Shown here one piece after another: positions 1-7,809 of a stretch of DNA of 45,251 bases (position 1 is the first letter of the stretch; each line of letters opens with the position of its first letter). This DNA is from Sphingomonas sp. 32-66-10 (GTDB lineage Bacteria > Pseudomonadota > Alphaproteobacteria > Sphingomonadales > Sphingomonadaceae), in contig NCEF01000021.1 of NCBI GenBank assembly GCA_002280565.1, positions 1 through 45,251 on the forward strand, read 5' to 3'. Under the pieces are notes generated by a model. That model was not told where the DNA came from. It worked only from the letters and a program-made list of their open reading frames with translations, and ran no database searches. The translations under genes were made by a program, and so were the position numbers.

Positions 1-646
1 CATTCGCATGATGATCTTGCGCGGCGAGGGGCCCTCCTTTTCCGCCGGAGCGGATCTCAACTGGATGAAGCTGGCCGCGACGCATACGCGTGAGGATAAC
101 GAGACCGACGCCATGCGGCTGGCCGAGATGCTGCGCCGTCTTTACGAGATGCCGCAGATGACGCTGGCGCTGGTGCAGGGCGCGGCGATGGGTGGCGGCG
201 CGGGCCTTGTGGCGGCGTGCGATGTGGCGATTGCCAGGGCGGGAACGCAGTTCCGCTTTTCAGAGGTGCGCCTTGGCCTGACGCCAGCCACGATCAGCCC
301 CTTCGTCGTGCAGGCCATCGGGGCACGCTGGGCAAAGGCGCTGTTCGTGACGGCGGAAGGCTTTGATGCGGCGTATGCGGAGAAAATCGGCCTCGTACAT
401 TATGTGGCTGAGGACGATGTGAAGATGGCCGAGCTGCAGGAACATATTGCGCGACTGGTCTTCTCGGCGGCGCCTGGCGCGGTGGCCGATGCAAAGCGGC
501 TGGTGGTGGACGTGACGGGGATGGAAATCGACAATTCCCTGATGCACACGACGGCCAAGCGCATTGCCGCGCGCCGCGTTTCCGAAGAGGGGAAAGAGGG
601 CATTGCCGCTTTCCTTGAAAAGCGAGCGCCCTCCTGGAAGACCTGA
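1..646 (+). CDS. Enoyl-CoA hydratase/isomerase family protein, 5' end cut by window
   Basis: The reading frame is open from the first bases of the window (Ile-Arg precede the first Met at 8), so the true start lies upstream. About 214 C-terminal residues are present. The crotonase fold is shown by the segment FSAGADLNWM and the oxyanion-hole stretch GAAMGGGAGLVAACDVAIA. The following segment, SEVRLGLTPATISPFV, resembles methylglutaconyl-CoA hydratases of leucine degradation (LiuC/AUH type) more than short-chain beta-oxidation hydratases. That makes leucine/isovalerate catabolism the likely role, which neighbouring liu genes outside the window would confirm. It converges with the cytochrome gene, whose stop is only 18 bp away. 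Family assignment is firm; substrate is inferred. Confidence 0.9.
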   Translation, partial: IRMMILRGEGPSFSAGADLNWMKLAATHTREDNETDAMRLAEMLRRLYEMPQMTLALVQGAAMGGGAGLVAACDVAIARAGTQFRFSEVRLGLTPATISPFVVQAIGARWAKALFVTAEGFDAAYAEKIGLVHYVAEDDVKMAELQEHIARLVFSAAPGAVADAKRLVVDVTGMEIDNSLMHTTAKRIAARRVSEEGKEGIAAFLEKRAPSWKT

Positions 647-664
647 CGGGCTTCCAGGGTCTCG

Positions 665-1078
665 TCAATCGGGGGAGAGGTCTACATTGAGGCCGAAATT
701 ACCCAAGGTGATCTCAAGCGCTGTGACTGGATTGACTCCGGTTAACGCTTCTATCTGTCCTCGGAATATGTACGCCAGCAACGCGAACCCCAGCACCAGC
801 GCGAAAAACAGGTGCCAGCGCCGCGCCAGGGCGAGATTGTAGCTCGACGGGATGGTCAGCCATCCCGGGACGCGGGCAGTGTCGAAAAACCAGATCAGCT
901 TGAACCAGGGCTGGTCGAAATTGGCGCCATATTCGCCCCAATAGAGCTGTCCGTGCGCATTCAGAATCATCAGCCCGCTGCCGAGCAGGATGATCACGCT
1001 GACGGCGGTCGTCCAATGCCACAAGCGCGTTGCCAGCGTGTGCCGGCGGATGACGTCGGGGCTTTCCGGTTCGCTCAT
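665..1078 (-). pseudogene. Cytochrome b561-type membrane protein, C-terminally truncated
   Basis: The first ~100 residues match the N-terminal half of bacterial cytochrome b/b561-domain proteins that shuttle electrons to periplasmic molybdopterin oxidoreductases: RHTLATRLWHWTTAVSV (first heme-ligand histidine region), a first membrane helix, YWGEYGANFD, LTIPSSYNLALARRWHLFF and a further helix. After LLAYIFRGQ the sequence turns into about 30 residues unrelated to the family and stops. The protein is ~137 residues against about 200 or more for intact members, so the last helices and their heme ligands are missing. The start chosen is ATG at 1078; two GTG codons lie just upstream. It follows the TauE/SafE gene by ~30 bp on the same strand, so the two probably share a transcript. 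Truncation is inferred from family length; a divergent short protein is possible. Confidence 0.65.
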
Positions 1079-1109
1079 ATCCACCACTTCGCTGGAGGCA
1101 TCGAAAAGG

Positions 1110-1859
1110 TTACAGCCGGGCGAAGAACAGGATCGTTGTTCCGGCCGTTACAAGCAAGGTCCAAATTCGCACGACGCGTGCCGACAGGCGCTTGCCGATC
1201 GCCGCGCCGCCAAAACCGCCGAGGATCGCGCCGGCCAGCATCGGCAGGCACGCGCGCCACTCGACCATCGCAAAGCCGATAAAGACAAAGGCGGCGGCAA
1301 GATTGGCCACGGCAAGCATCAGCGTGCGGATCGCAAACAACGCACGCGGCTCGATATTGGCGAGGAGGCCATAGGTCGCGGTGGTCATCAGCCCCACCCC
1401 GCCCCCGAAATAGCCGCCATAAATGCCCAGCAGCCCCTGTGCCCCGATCAGTGTGCGTCGTCCGATGCTCACCCGTGCGTGCAACCAGTCCGCCGCCCGC
1501 CGCCCGAACGCCATCACGACGAACGCGAACAGCAACAGCCAGGGGATGATGACATCGAACATGTCGGTCGGGGTCAGCACCAGCAACAGGCTGCCGCCCA
1601 GTCCCGCGACGAATGTGATCGTCGCCAGCAGCAGCACCGACAGACCCGCCACCGGTCCGAGCTCGTCGCGAAACCCCCATGCGCTCGCCGCCGCGCCGGG
1701 CAATAGCGCGACATTCGACGTCGCATTGGCGATATTGGCGGGCAGCCCCAGCGCGATTAGCGCGGGCAGCGTCGCAAAGGTGCCGCCCCCTGCCAGCCCG
1801 TTCATCACGCCACCGACGATGCCGGCAAACAGGGCGAGGAGCAAAGCAGGCCAGTCCAT
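1110..1859 (-). CDS. TauE/SafE family sulfite/organosulfur anion permease
   Basis: A 249-residue, very hydrophobic protein with about eight predicted membrane segments in the inner membrane. The N-terminal segment GIVGGVMNGLAGGGTFATLP is the characteristic glycine-rich half-repeat of the TauE/SafE family, followed by ANATSNVALLPG. The second half carries the matching GLLGIYGGYFGGGVGLM repeat. Members export sulfite or sulfonate-type anions or take up related compounds; the substrate here cannot be told from sequence. The gene lies directly upstream of the truncated cytochrome b561-type gene, which might once have served a sulfite-oxidising or molybdopterin enzyme; that link is speculative. 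Length is normal for the family. Confidence 0.9.
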   Translation of the reverse strand: MDWPALLLALFAGIVGGVMNGLAGGGTFATLPALIALGLPANIANATSNVALLPGAAASAWGFRDELGPVAGLSVLLLATITFVAGLGGSLLLVLTPTDMFDVIIPWLLLFAFVVMAFGRRAADWLHARVSIGRRTLIGAQGLLGIYGGYFGGGVGLMTTATYGLLANIEPRALFAIRTLMLAVANLAAAFVFIGFAMVEWRACLPMLAGAILGGFGGAAIGKRLSARVVRIWTLLVTAGTTILFFARL

Positions 1860-2003
1860 GCAGCGCCCCTAGGCTCCGAGCGATGAAATGCAAAGGCCGT
1901 GCAAGGCCGCCGCTTTGGGTAGCTGATTTGTCCCGCCCGCGGCCGGGCCCGCGATGCGCCGCCTAAAATGGCATTGGTGAACAACGAATAGGGATGGGCA
2001 TTG

Positions 2004-2393
2004 ATGGACGGGCGGGATCTGCTGGCACAGGTACAGGCGGCGATTGGTGCGCATGGGGCGTGGAAGCTAAAGCTCAGCACTGCCGTGTCGACCGGCCGCA
2101 GCGATGACGACCCAGCCCTGGTCTGCCGTGACGACCTGTGCCGCTTCGGGCTATGGCTGCACGGCTCGGATATCGGCCCTGACACCCGTCACGGCAAACC
2201 CTATCAGGTCATTCGGCGTCTCCATGCCGAGTTCCACCAGAGCGCCGGCGCGGTGCTCGACTTGGTGAAGCGCGGCGATCAGCCCGGTGCCCGTGCGCTC
2301 TTTGAGGGGGAGTATACCGAGCGTTCGGCAACGCTGATCCGCGCGCTGACCTTGTGGAAGAGCGAACTTCAGGCGACTTCCGAACTCGCCTGA
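2004..2393 (+). CDS. Stand-alone CZB (chemoreceptor zinc-binding) domain protein
   Basis: A 129-residue soluble protein consisting almost only of a CZB domain. The expected ligand pattern is visible: His17 in AIGAHGAWK, Cys46 in DDLCRFGLWLHG, and His74 and His78 in LHAEFH. In this family a His-Cys-His-His set binds zinc and the conserved Cys can respond to zinc or oxidants such as hypochlorous acid. CZB domains normally sit at the C-terminus of chemoreceptors or diguanylate cyclases; here no sensor or output domain is attached and no chemotaxis gene is in the window. The start is ATG at 2004; a TTG directly before it is possible. Function is inferred as a zinc- or redox-responsive partner protein. 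Confidence 0.8.
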   Translation: MDGRDLLAQVQAAIGAHGAWKLKLSTAVSTGRSDDDPALVCRDDLCRFGLWLHGSDIGPDTRHGKPYQVIRRLHAEFHQSAGAVLDLVKRGDQPGARALFEGEYTERSATLIRALTLWKSELQATSELA

Positions 2394-2465
2394 GGACCCG
2401 GCGCCTGCCCCTTGCGCCAGCCCGCAACGCGGTCCAATCCGCCGGGCTGGAACGAGGAGCGCGAC

Positions 2466-3302
2466 ATGAAGCTTGATCTGATCGACGTGTTCGGGGCGGA
2501 CGGAAACACCGGCAATCCGCTGGCCGTAGTGCATGATGCAGCGGCAATGGACGCCGACGCGATGCTCGCGCTCACCCGCTGGCTCGGCTTTTCGGAGACG
2601 ACCTTCCTGATCCCCGCGACCGATCCCGGCGCGGATTATCAGGTGCGCATCTTTTACCCGGCGGGCGAACTGCCCTTTGCCGGGCATCCGACGCTCGGCA
2701 CTTGCCACGCCTGGCTGGAGGCCGGCGGCGTGCCGCGCGATCCCAACCGCATCATCCAGCAATGCGGCGTCGGGCTGGTGCCGATCGCGCGCGACGGAGA
2801 CCTTCTGTCTTTCCGCGCGCCGCCGCTGGTCCGCTCCGGCCCCCTCAGCGACACCGAACGCGTTGAAGTAGCGCGTCTGGCTAATGTGCCTGCAGACGCA
2901 ATCGTCGATGCGGTGCACGCCAATAACGGACCCGGGTGGCAGTTGCTCCGCCTCCGCTCGGCGGCGGACGTGCTGGCGGTCGACCCGCCCGCACGCGCAC
3001 CGCTCGGCACCGATATCGGGCTGGTCGGCCCGCACCCCGAAGGCAGCGCAATCGCGTTCGAGGTCCGCGCCTTTTTCACCGACGGCAATGGCCGACTGGT
3101 CGAGGACCCGGTGACCGGCAGCCTCAATGCCGCGACCGCGCAATATCTGTTCGACGCAGGGCTGGCGACGGACAGCTACACCGGCGCACAGGGTCGCATG
3201 ACCGGCTGCGACGGGCGCGTCGAGGCGCGGATCGACGCCGACGGCCATGTCTGGATCGGCGGACGCACGGCCACCGTGGCGCGCGGCGCGGAACTCGCCT
3301 GA
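2466..3302 (+). CDS. PhzF family isomerase/epimerase-like protein
   Basis: A 278-residue cytosolic protein of the PhzF/diaminopimelate-epimerase-like fold. Motifs seen: DVFGADGNTGNPLAVV at the N-terminus, GFSETTFL (carrying the conserved catalytic Glu), the hallmark RIFYPAGELPFAGHPTLGT, and late in the protein DPVTGSLNAATAQYLF. The family includes PhzF of phenazine biosynthesis, but most members are uncharacterised isomerases, and there is no phenazine operon here. The start ATG at 2466 is supported by an aacgaggag ribosome-binding site ~9 bp upstream; an open frame further upstream (to 2412) lacks such a site. It is followed by a strong terminator shared with the convergent outer-membrane protein gene. 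Confidence 0.92.
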   Translation: MKLDLIDVFGADGNTGNPLAVVHDAAAMDADAMLALTRWLGFSETTFLIPATDPGADYQVRIFYPAGELPFAGHPTLGTCHAWLEAGGVPRDPNRIIQQCGVGLVPIARDGDLLSFRAPPLVRSGPLSDTERVEVARLANVPADAIVDAVHANNGPGWQLLRLRSAADVLAVDPPARAPLGTDIGLVGPHPEGSAIAFEVRAFFTDGNGRLVEDPVTGSLNAATAQYLFDAGLATDSYTGAQGRMTGCDGRVEARIDADGHVWIGGRTATVARGAELA

Positions 3303-3306
3303 ATCA

Positions 3307-3336
3307 AAAAGGGCGACCCGTAAGGGCCGCCCTTTT
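3307..3336. terminator. Bidirectional intrinsic terminator between phzF-like and OMP genes
   Basis: An A-tract/GC stem/T-tract hairpin: aaaagggcgaccc pairs with gggccgccctttt with one mismatch around a gtaa loop. Both flanks carry the run of A or T needed for Rho-independent termination on either strand, fitting the convergent genes ending at 3302 (+) and 3360 (-). Confidence 0.85.
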
Positions 3337-3359
3337 CATTGGTCACTTCGATCGAAAGA

Positions 3360-3824
3360 TCAGAAGCGGAAGCCGACGCCGACGCCAGCGAAGTTCACGT
3401 CCGGACCTTCGACCAGGGTGCGGCGATATTCGACCTTGGCGAACACCTTCTCGCCGAGGTTGTGCTGGTAGCCGGCGCCAGCGAACGCGCCGTCGTCGCC
3501 GTCAGCGAAGCCGTAGCCGCCGAGCACATAGGCGCGGCCGGCATCGCCAACCTTGGCGCCGACGCGGCCACCGATGGTCCAGAACACGTCGGTGTCTTCG
3601 GCGAGAACCTTGTCGGCCCCAGCTTCGACGCCGATGAACGCGGTGTCGCCCAGATCGAAGTCATAACCGACTGCAACGCCTGCGAACGCTTCTTCAGCGC
3701 CCTCGGCCCATGCGATACCGCCGCGCACTTCGACGCGGCCTTCGCCGGCAGGAGCGTCCTGCGCGAACGCGGGAGCGGCGACGGTGGCGGCAGCAAGCGC
3801 CGCAAGAATAGCAATCTTACGCAT
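3360..3824 (-). CDS. Small outer-membrane beta-barrel (porin-like) protein
   Basis: A 154-residue precursor with a clear Sec signal peptide (MRKIAILAALAAATVAAPAFA, cleaved before QDAPAG). The rest is alternating glycine/aromatic-rich strands (for example GVAVGYDFDLGD, YVLGGYGFADG) ending in VGVGFRF, the C-terminal phenylalanine signature recognised by the BAM complex. The length suggests an eight-stranded barrel of the OmpA-like/opacity-protein superfamily. It resembles the protein at 7006-7662 in layout and C-terminus, so the two are probably paralogues. A ttggggaat site precedes the ATG. The 150 bp upstream, to the end of rlmN, must hold its promoter, but no convincing -35/-10 pair was found. 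Function (adhesion, permeability or structural) is unknown. Confidence 0.85.
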   Translation of the reverse strand: MRKIAILAALAAATVAAPAFAQDAPAGEGRVEVRGGIAWAEGAEEAFAGVAVGYDFDLGDTAFIGVEAGADKVLAEDTDVFWTIGGRVGAKVGDAGRAYVLGGYGFADGDDGAFAGAGYQHNLGEKVFAKVEYRRTLVEGPDVNFAGVGVGFRF

Positions 3825-3976
3825 AACAGATTCCCCAAGCAGGATGTTGTTTTGGTTTACGCAACATGTCGTTGCGGATGCACAACTAGGCAGCGCGCGC
3901 GTGCGTTACAAGAGTAACACGGTCCATTTTTGCAACATTGTAGAAATACCGTGATATATCGGCAACACCACGCTGA

Positions 3977-5185
3977 TCAGCCGAGCGCGGCCTGCTTCTC
4001 TTCAGCCAGACGGTCGAGCTCGGCGCGGCTCTTTTTCTCGCTCGCCGTCTTGAGCTGGCCGCATGCCGCATCGATGTCGCGGCCGCGTGGGGTGCGGGCC
4101 GGTGCCGAAATTCCCGCCCCGAACACGATTTCCTGAAAGGCGCGAATCCGCTCGGGCGTCGAGCATTCATAGGGCGCGCCCGGCCAGGGATTGAACGGGA
4201 TCAGATTGACCTTGGCGGGCAACTTGTACTGCTTGATCAGCCGGACCAGCTCGCGCGCGTCGTCGTCGCTGTCATTCTTGTCCTTCAGCATCACATATTC
4301 GAACGTGATGCGCCGGGCATTGTTCGCGCCGGGATAGTCGGCACAGGCCTGCAGCAGCTCCTCGATCCCGAACTTGCGGTTGAGCGGCACGATCTCGTCG
4401 CGCACTTCCTTGGTCACCGCGTGGAGCGAGACGGCCAGGTTGACGCCGATTTCCTCGCCCGCGCGCGCCATCATCGGCACAACGCCGCTGGTCGACAGCG
4501 TGATGCGCCGCTTGCTCAGCGCCAGCCCGTCGCCGTCCATCACGATCTTCAGCGAATCGCGGACATTGTCGAAATTATAGAGCGGCTCGCCCATCCCCAT
4601 CATCACGATGTTGGTCAGCATCCGCCCCTCGGGCGTGCTCGGCCATTCGCCCAGCGCGTCGCGCGCCAGCATCACCTGACCGACGATCTCCCCGGGCTCG
4701 AGATTGCGGACCAGCCGCATCGTCCCGGTGTGACAGAAGCGGCAGTTGAGCGTGCAGCCAACCTGGCTCGACACACACAAGGTGCCCCGATCCGCGTCGG
4801 GGATGAACACCATCTCGTAATCCTGCCCGTCATCCGACCGCAGCAGCCATTTGCGCGTGCCGTCGGTCGACACCTGCGCCTCGACCACCTGCGGGCGCGA
4901 GATCACGAAGCGCTGCGCCAGCCAGGGCTGCATCGCCTTTGAGATATCGGTCATCAGGCTGAAATCGGTGACGCCGCGATTATAGATCCAGTGCCACAGC
5001 TGCTTGGCGCGCAACTTGGCCTGTTTCGGCTCCAGCTGCGCGGTTTCCAGCGCCATGCGCAGATCGGCCTTGGACAGACCGAGCAGGTCGATCCGCCCAT
5101 CGGCGCGCGGCTTCAGGCTGCGCGGAACGGGCACGGGATCGATGTGCCCGGGGATGGGCATCAGGGGCGACGAGACTGGCTGCAT
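3977..5185 (-). CDS. rlmN: Dual-specificity 23S rRNA (A2503)/tRNA (A37) C2-methyltransferase RlmN
   Basis: Radical-SAM enzyme of 402 residues that methylates C2 of adenosine 2503 in 23S rRNA and A37 in some tRNAs. Seen: the iron-sulfur motif [12 protein letters not shown] (Cys144, Cys148, Cys151), preceded by LCVSSQVG; the helical N-terminal domain with KAKQLWHW-like sequence ([13 protein letters not shown]); [22 protein letters not shown]; and the C-terminal [10 protein letters not shown] holding the cysteine that carries the methyl group in catalysis. The start is set at ATG 5185 ([16 protein letters not shown]), because sphingomonad-type orthologues begin near this segment; in-frame Mets lie 9 and 36 bases upstream. 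It is transcribed away from the DUF4168-like gene. Confidence 0.95.
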   Translation of the reverse strand: MQPVSSPLMPIPGHIDPVPVPRSLKPRADGRIDLLGLSKADLRMALETAQLEPKQAKLRAKQLWHWIYNRGVTDFSLMTDISKAMQPWLAQRFVISRPQVVEAQVSTDGTRKWLLRSDDGQDYEMVFIPDADRGTLCVSSQVGCTLNCRFCHTGTMRLVRNLEPGEIVGQVMLARDALGEWPSTPEGRMLTNIVMMGMGEPLYNFDNVRDSLKIVMDGDGLALSKRRITLSTSGVVPMMARAGEEIGVNLAVSLHAVTKEVRDEIVPLNRKFGIEELLQACADYPGANNARRITFEYVMLKDKNDSDDDARELVRLIKQYKLPAKVNLIPFNPWPGAPYECSTPERIRAFQEIVFGAGISAPARTPRGRDIDAACGQLKTASEKKSRAELDRLAEEKQAALG

Positions 5186-5345
5186 GGCGCGCATATAGCG
5201 GAAGTGCCGACACATTTCCATGCCCCGCCCGTCCCGACCCAGCCACGGCCCGCCGAGGAAGGGTTGCGAACGGCCGCCGCGGTCGGGAACCCTATCGCGT
5301 GCGCGTCGCTGACGCCTGTATATTCAACGATCTTGGAGTTTTGTT

Positions 5346-5765
5346 TTGACCTATCTGACCCGCGCGGCGCTGACCGCTGGTTTTCTGTTCGCCGCACCTG
5401 CTCTTGCCCAGACCGCCGCGCCTGCGCCCCAGGCTGAAGCGGCAACCCCTGCGCCGATCACCGATGCTGAGGTGACGATGTTCGCAAAAGCCGCGCTCGC
5501 GTCCGACGCGGTCTCTAAAGACGCGACCGTTCCAGCGGCGGAAAAGGCAGCCAGGATGACTGCGGCCGTAACCGCCACCGGTCTTGAAACCGCGCGTTTC
5601 AACGAAATCGCCAAGCTTGCTCAGACGGACGCGGCGGTCCGTGAAAAGGTTCAGGCGGAAATCATCGCGGTGCGCGACGGACAGCAGGCCACGGCACCGG
5701 CGCCGACCCCTACTGCAAGCCCCGCACCGATGCCGTCGGCAAGCCCGACGCCCGGCCAGCAATGA
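5346..5765 (+). CDS. Secreted DUF4168-like protein, TTG start
   Basis: A 139-residue exported protein: a signal peptide (LTRAALTAGFLFAAPALAQ), then a mostly helical domain (about 35-115) with ITDAEVTMFAKAALA, GLETARFNEIAKLAQTD and VREKVQAEI, the layout of DUF4168, and a Pro/Thr/Ala/Ser-rich tail ending in PTPGQQ. The start is TTG at 5346, because no ATG or GTG lies near and ggag at 5335-5338 is spaced 7 bases from it. The same leader, cttggagttttgt, precedes the lipoprotein gene at 19212 with the same spacing. DUF4168 proteins are periplasmic and of unknown role; this assignment rests on pattern, not on a search. Confidence 0.75.
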   Translation: MTYLTRAALTAGFLFAAPALAQTAAPAPQAEAATPAPITDAEVTMFAKAALASDAVSKDATVPAAEKAARMTAAVTATGLETARFNEIAKLAQTDAAVREKVQAEIIAVRDGQQATAPAPTPTASPAPMPSASPTPGQQ

Positions 5766-5784
5766 TCGGCATGGGCTGTGCGCG

Positions 5785-6249
5785 CTAGCGCCGCGCGCAG
5801 CCCATTGCGGCTGCGTCGATCGCGGTCGCCGCACCCTTGAGCGCATAGACATCGGCGAACGCGCCTCCGCTGCGCGCCACGCTCTCGACGCTCATCGATC
5901 GGCTGGAGCGGATCGCGGCGACGATCGCGCGATCGGTACGCGCGTCCGGAGCCCAGGCATCGCTCGCCCCGGCGATCAGCTCGAACCGCCGTTCCCCGAT
6001 CGCCAGCGTAACCTTGGCGCGGGGATCGCGTGCGCGGCTCAGTCGAATATGAATTTGCCCCCGCGCGCCCGATCGCGGCCAGTTGGCGATGCTCGCAAAC
6101 GCACCCGCGCGGCCCCGCACGGGCTGACCGATCGCGTAGCAGCGCGCAGGAGCGGCGTCGCGAAACGCGCCCCAGGCGTCGAATACGCCAAGCGATTCGC
6201 GCCCCTGCCCCTGCGTGGCGAGCGCCAGTGCAAGGACCAGCGCCGTCAC
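5785..6249 (-). CDS. Exported IalB-like protein
   Basis: A 154-residue protein with a short hydrophobic N-terminal signal (MTALVLALALATQGQG). The centre reads RCYAIGQPVRG ... GQIHIRLSR and the end SRSMSVESVARSGGAFADVYALKGAATAIDAAAMGC. The two cysteines (one near 37, one near the C-terminus) and the MSVES...F.D.Y.L.G...A pattern resemble the invasion-associated locus B (IalB) family found widely in alphaproteobacteria, where most members are not virulence factors. Its start overlaps the stop of the histidine phosphatase gene by 4 bp, so the two are co-translated. Role in the periplasm unknown. Confidence 0.65.
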   Translation of the reverse strand: MTALVLALALATQGQGRESLGVFDAWGAFRDAAPARCYAIGQPVRGRAGAFASIANWPRSGARGQIHIRLSRARDPRAKVTLAIGERRFELIAGASDAWAPDARTDRAIVAAIRSSRSMSVESVARSGGAFADVYALKGAATAIDAAAMGCARR

Positions 6250-6872
6250 GCCGGCGCCCGTCCGCTACCCAGATGCACGACCGTCTCGCGGCCCTGCTCG
6301 ACCATCACGACCGATCCCTGGGGCAGCCCCGCGGCAACCGGGGTTGCGAACTCCGGATGTACGTCACACCCGGTCATCACGCCCCGCAGCACGCGACTGG
6401 AAATGCCGTGCATGATGATCAACCGGTCGCCGGGATCGTCGTCGGTATCCTTCAGCCAAGCCGACACGCGCGCTGCAATCTCGGCATAGGTTTCACCATC
6501 GGGTGCCGGGTGCAGCAGGCCGGTTGCGGCAATGACCGGCAGATCGCCCGCCATGAGTTCCGCATAATAGCGCCCGCCCCAACTGCCCATGCCGATCTCG
6601 GTCAGGCGCGGATCATGGCGCGCGCTGTGCCAGTCGAGGCCGAGATGTTCGGTAATCACCGCCAGTGTCTGCAGCGCGCGGCCGGTATCGGACGCCCATA
6701 AGGTCAACGCCGGCGTCGGGCCGAGCAGGCCGGCAAGCGCCTGCCCCATCTCATCCGCCTGGGCAAAGCCGGCGCGCGTCAGCGGCGTATGGAGATGATC
6801 CCCCTGCAACCGCCGGGCGGCGTTGAACACCGTTTCGCCATGCCGGGCGATGAAGTCGCGTCCTTTCCGCAT
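6246..6872 (-). CDS. Histidine phosphatase family protein (phosphoglycerate mutase-like)
   Basis: A 208-residue cytosolic phosphatase of the branch carrying the RHG motif: FIARHGETVFNAARRLQGD near the N-terminus supplies the catalytic histidine and phosphate-binding arginine. GMGSWGGRYYAELM, DGETYAEIAARVSAWL and the second catalytic His in LIIMHGISSRVLRG complete the site. Substrate specificity cannot be read; members include cofactor-dependent mutases, alpha-ribazole phosphatases and broad phosphatases. The start at ATG 6872 begins immediately before the catalytic strand, as expected; the open frame extends about 70 codons further upstream but with no family-like sequence. It overlaps the IalB-like gene downstream by 4 bp. 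Confidence 0.88.
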   Translation of the reverse strand: MRKGRDFIARHGETVFNAARRLQGDHLHTPLTRAGFAQADEMGQALAGLLGPTPALTLWASDTGRALQTLAVITEHLGLDWHSARHDPRLTEIGMGSWGGRYYAELMAGDLPVIAATGLLHPAPDGETYAEIAARVSAWLKDTDDDPGDRLIIMHGISSRVLRGVMTGCDVHPEFATPVAAGLPQGSVVMVEQGRETVVHLGSGRAPA

Positions 6873-6970
6873 GGCCAAAGTGAATGCGTGCCCTGTGGCA
6901 GAAAAGCAACGGTTTTCCGTGTTTATCCGGCGTTCATGCAACTTGTGCGGCGCAGCGTCATTAGAGCCCC

Positions 6971-6988
6971 CAGCCCGCAAACGGGCTG
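6971..6988 (+). promoter_or_regulatory. Perfect 7-bp hairpin in the leader of an OMP gene
   Basis: cagcccg and cgggctg form a perfect stem with a caaa loop. It ends 4 bases before the aaggag ribosome-binding site (6993-6998) of the outer-membrane protein gene. Without a T-tract it is not a terminator. It could stabilise the mRNA 5' end or modulate ribosome access; function is inferred. Confidence 0.4.
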
Positions 6989-7005
6989 AGTTAAGGAGTT
7001 TCAGT

Positions 7006-7662
7006 ATGCGTATCGCACTTGCCGCCGCTTTGGCTGCGTCGACCATGATGGCCGCCCCGGCCTTTGCCCAGGACACCGATCCGACCTTCACCGGCTTCCG
7101 CGCCGGCGTCGTCGGCGGCTATGATATCCTGCGTCCGGGCAGCACCGAGGACAGCGACCTCGATGGCGACGACCAGAATGTCGACGGTTTCCTTTATGGT
7201 GTTGAACTCGGCTATGACATCGGCGTCGGTGGCGCGGTGGTCGGCGTTGAGGCCGAGCTGTCGGATTCGACCGGCAAGGTCGAAGCACGGTCGACCGATC
7301 CCAACTTCTTCGGCTTTGGTGAAGTCGGCGCCGGTCGCGACATCTATGTCGGCGTGCGCGCCGGTGTCCTCGCCTCGCCGACCACGCTGGTCTACGCCAA
7401 GGGCGGCTACACCAATGCCCGCCTGAACGTGCTCGCGACCGACGGCACGACCGAACTGCGCGAGAATTTCGAGCTGGACGGCTGGCGGATCGGTGCAGGC
7501 GTCGAGAAGGCGATCGGCACCAACACCTATGCCAAGCTCGAGTATCGCTACTCGAACTATTCGAACGCGAATTTCGAGTACAGCAACGGTGCGATCACCG
7601 AGGATTTTGACATCGACACTGACCGTCATCAGGTCGCGGTTGGCGTCGGCTTCCGCTTCTGA
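7006..7662 (+). CDS. Outer-membrane beta-barrel protein (opacity/OmpA-like barrel)
   Basis: A 218-residue precursor with signal peptide MRIALAAALAASTMMAAPAFA before QDTDPT. Alternating strands follow (GFRAGVVGGYDIL, GVELGYDIGVGGAVVGVEAEL, IYVGVRAGVLAS, LVYAKGGYTNARLN, YAKLEYRYSNYSN), ending in RHQVAVGVGFRF with a C-terminal Phe. This is the pattern of eight-stranded barrels such as the Omp25/Omp31 group of alphaproteobacteria. The start is fixed by aaggag at 6993-6998, 7 bases before the ATG. It is followed by a strong intrinsic terminator, so it is probably monocistronic and highly expressed. Likely a paralogue of the protein at 3360-3824. Confidence 0.88.
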   Translation: MRIALAAALAASTMMAAPAFAQDTDPTFTGFRAGVVGGYDILRPGSTEDSDLDGDDQNVDGFLYGVELGYDIGVGGAVVGVEAELSDSTGKVEARSTDPNFFGFGEVGAGRDIYVGVRAGVLASPTTLVYAKGGYTNARLNVLATDGTTELRENFELDGWRIGAGVEKAIGTNTYAKLEYRYSNYSNANFEYSNGAITEDFDIDTDRHQVAVGVGFRF

Positions 7663-7694
7663 GCGGACTGCCGTCCACAAATGAATGCGGGGAA

Positions 7695-7724
7695 GGGCTG
7701 GAGCGGCTTGCTCCAGCCCTTTTT
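7695..7724 (+). terminator. Intrinsic terminator of the OMP gene
   Basis: Perfect 10-bp stem (gggctggagc / gctccagccc) with a 5-base loop, followed by five T. It lies 33 bp after the OMP stop and separates it from dnaN. Confidence 0.92.
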
Positions 7725-7809
7725 CACGTTAAGGATATCTCGAACTTCCGACGGCAATTCGGGCGCCGTCAGTTGATTATGGGCGTCCGCCCGGGGGTTT
7801 GGAATACAC

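Noticed and set aside
2466-3302. Phenazine biosynthesis locus
   Set aside because: Only a PhzF-fold protein is present; other phz genes are absent and the family is mostly unrelated to phenazines.
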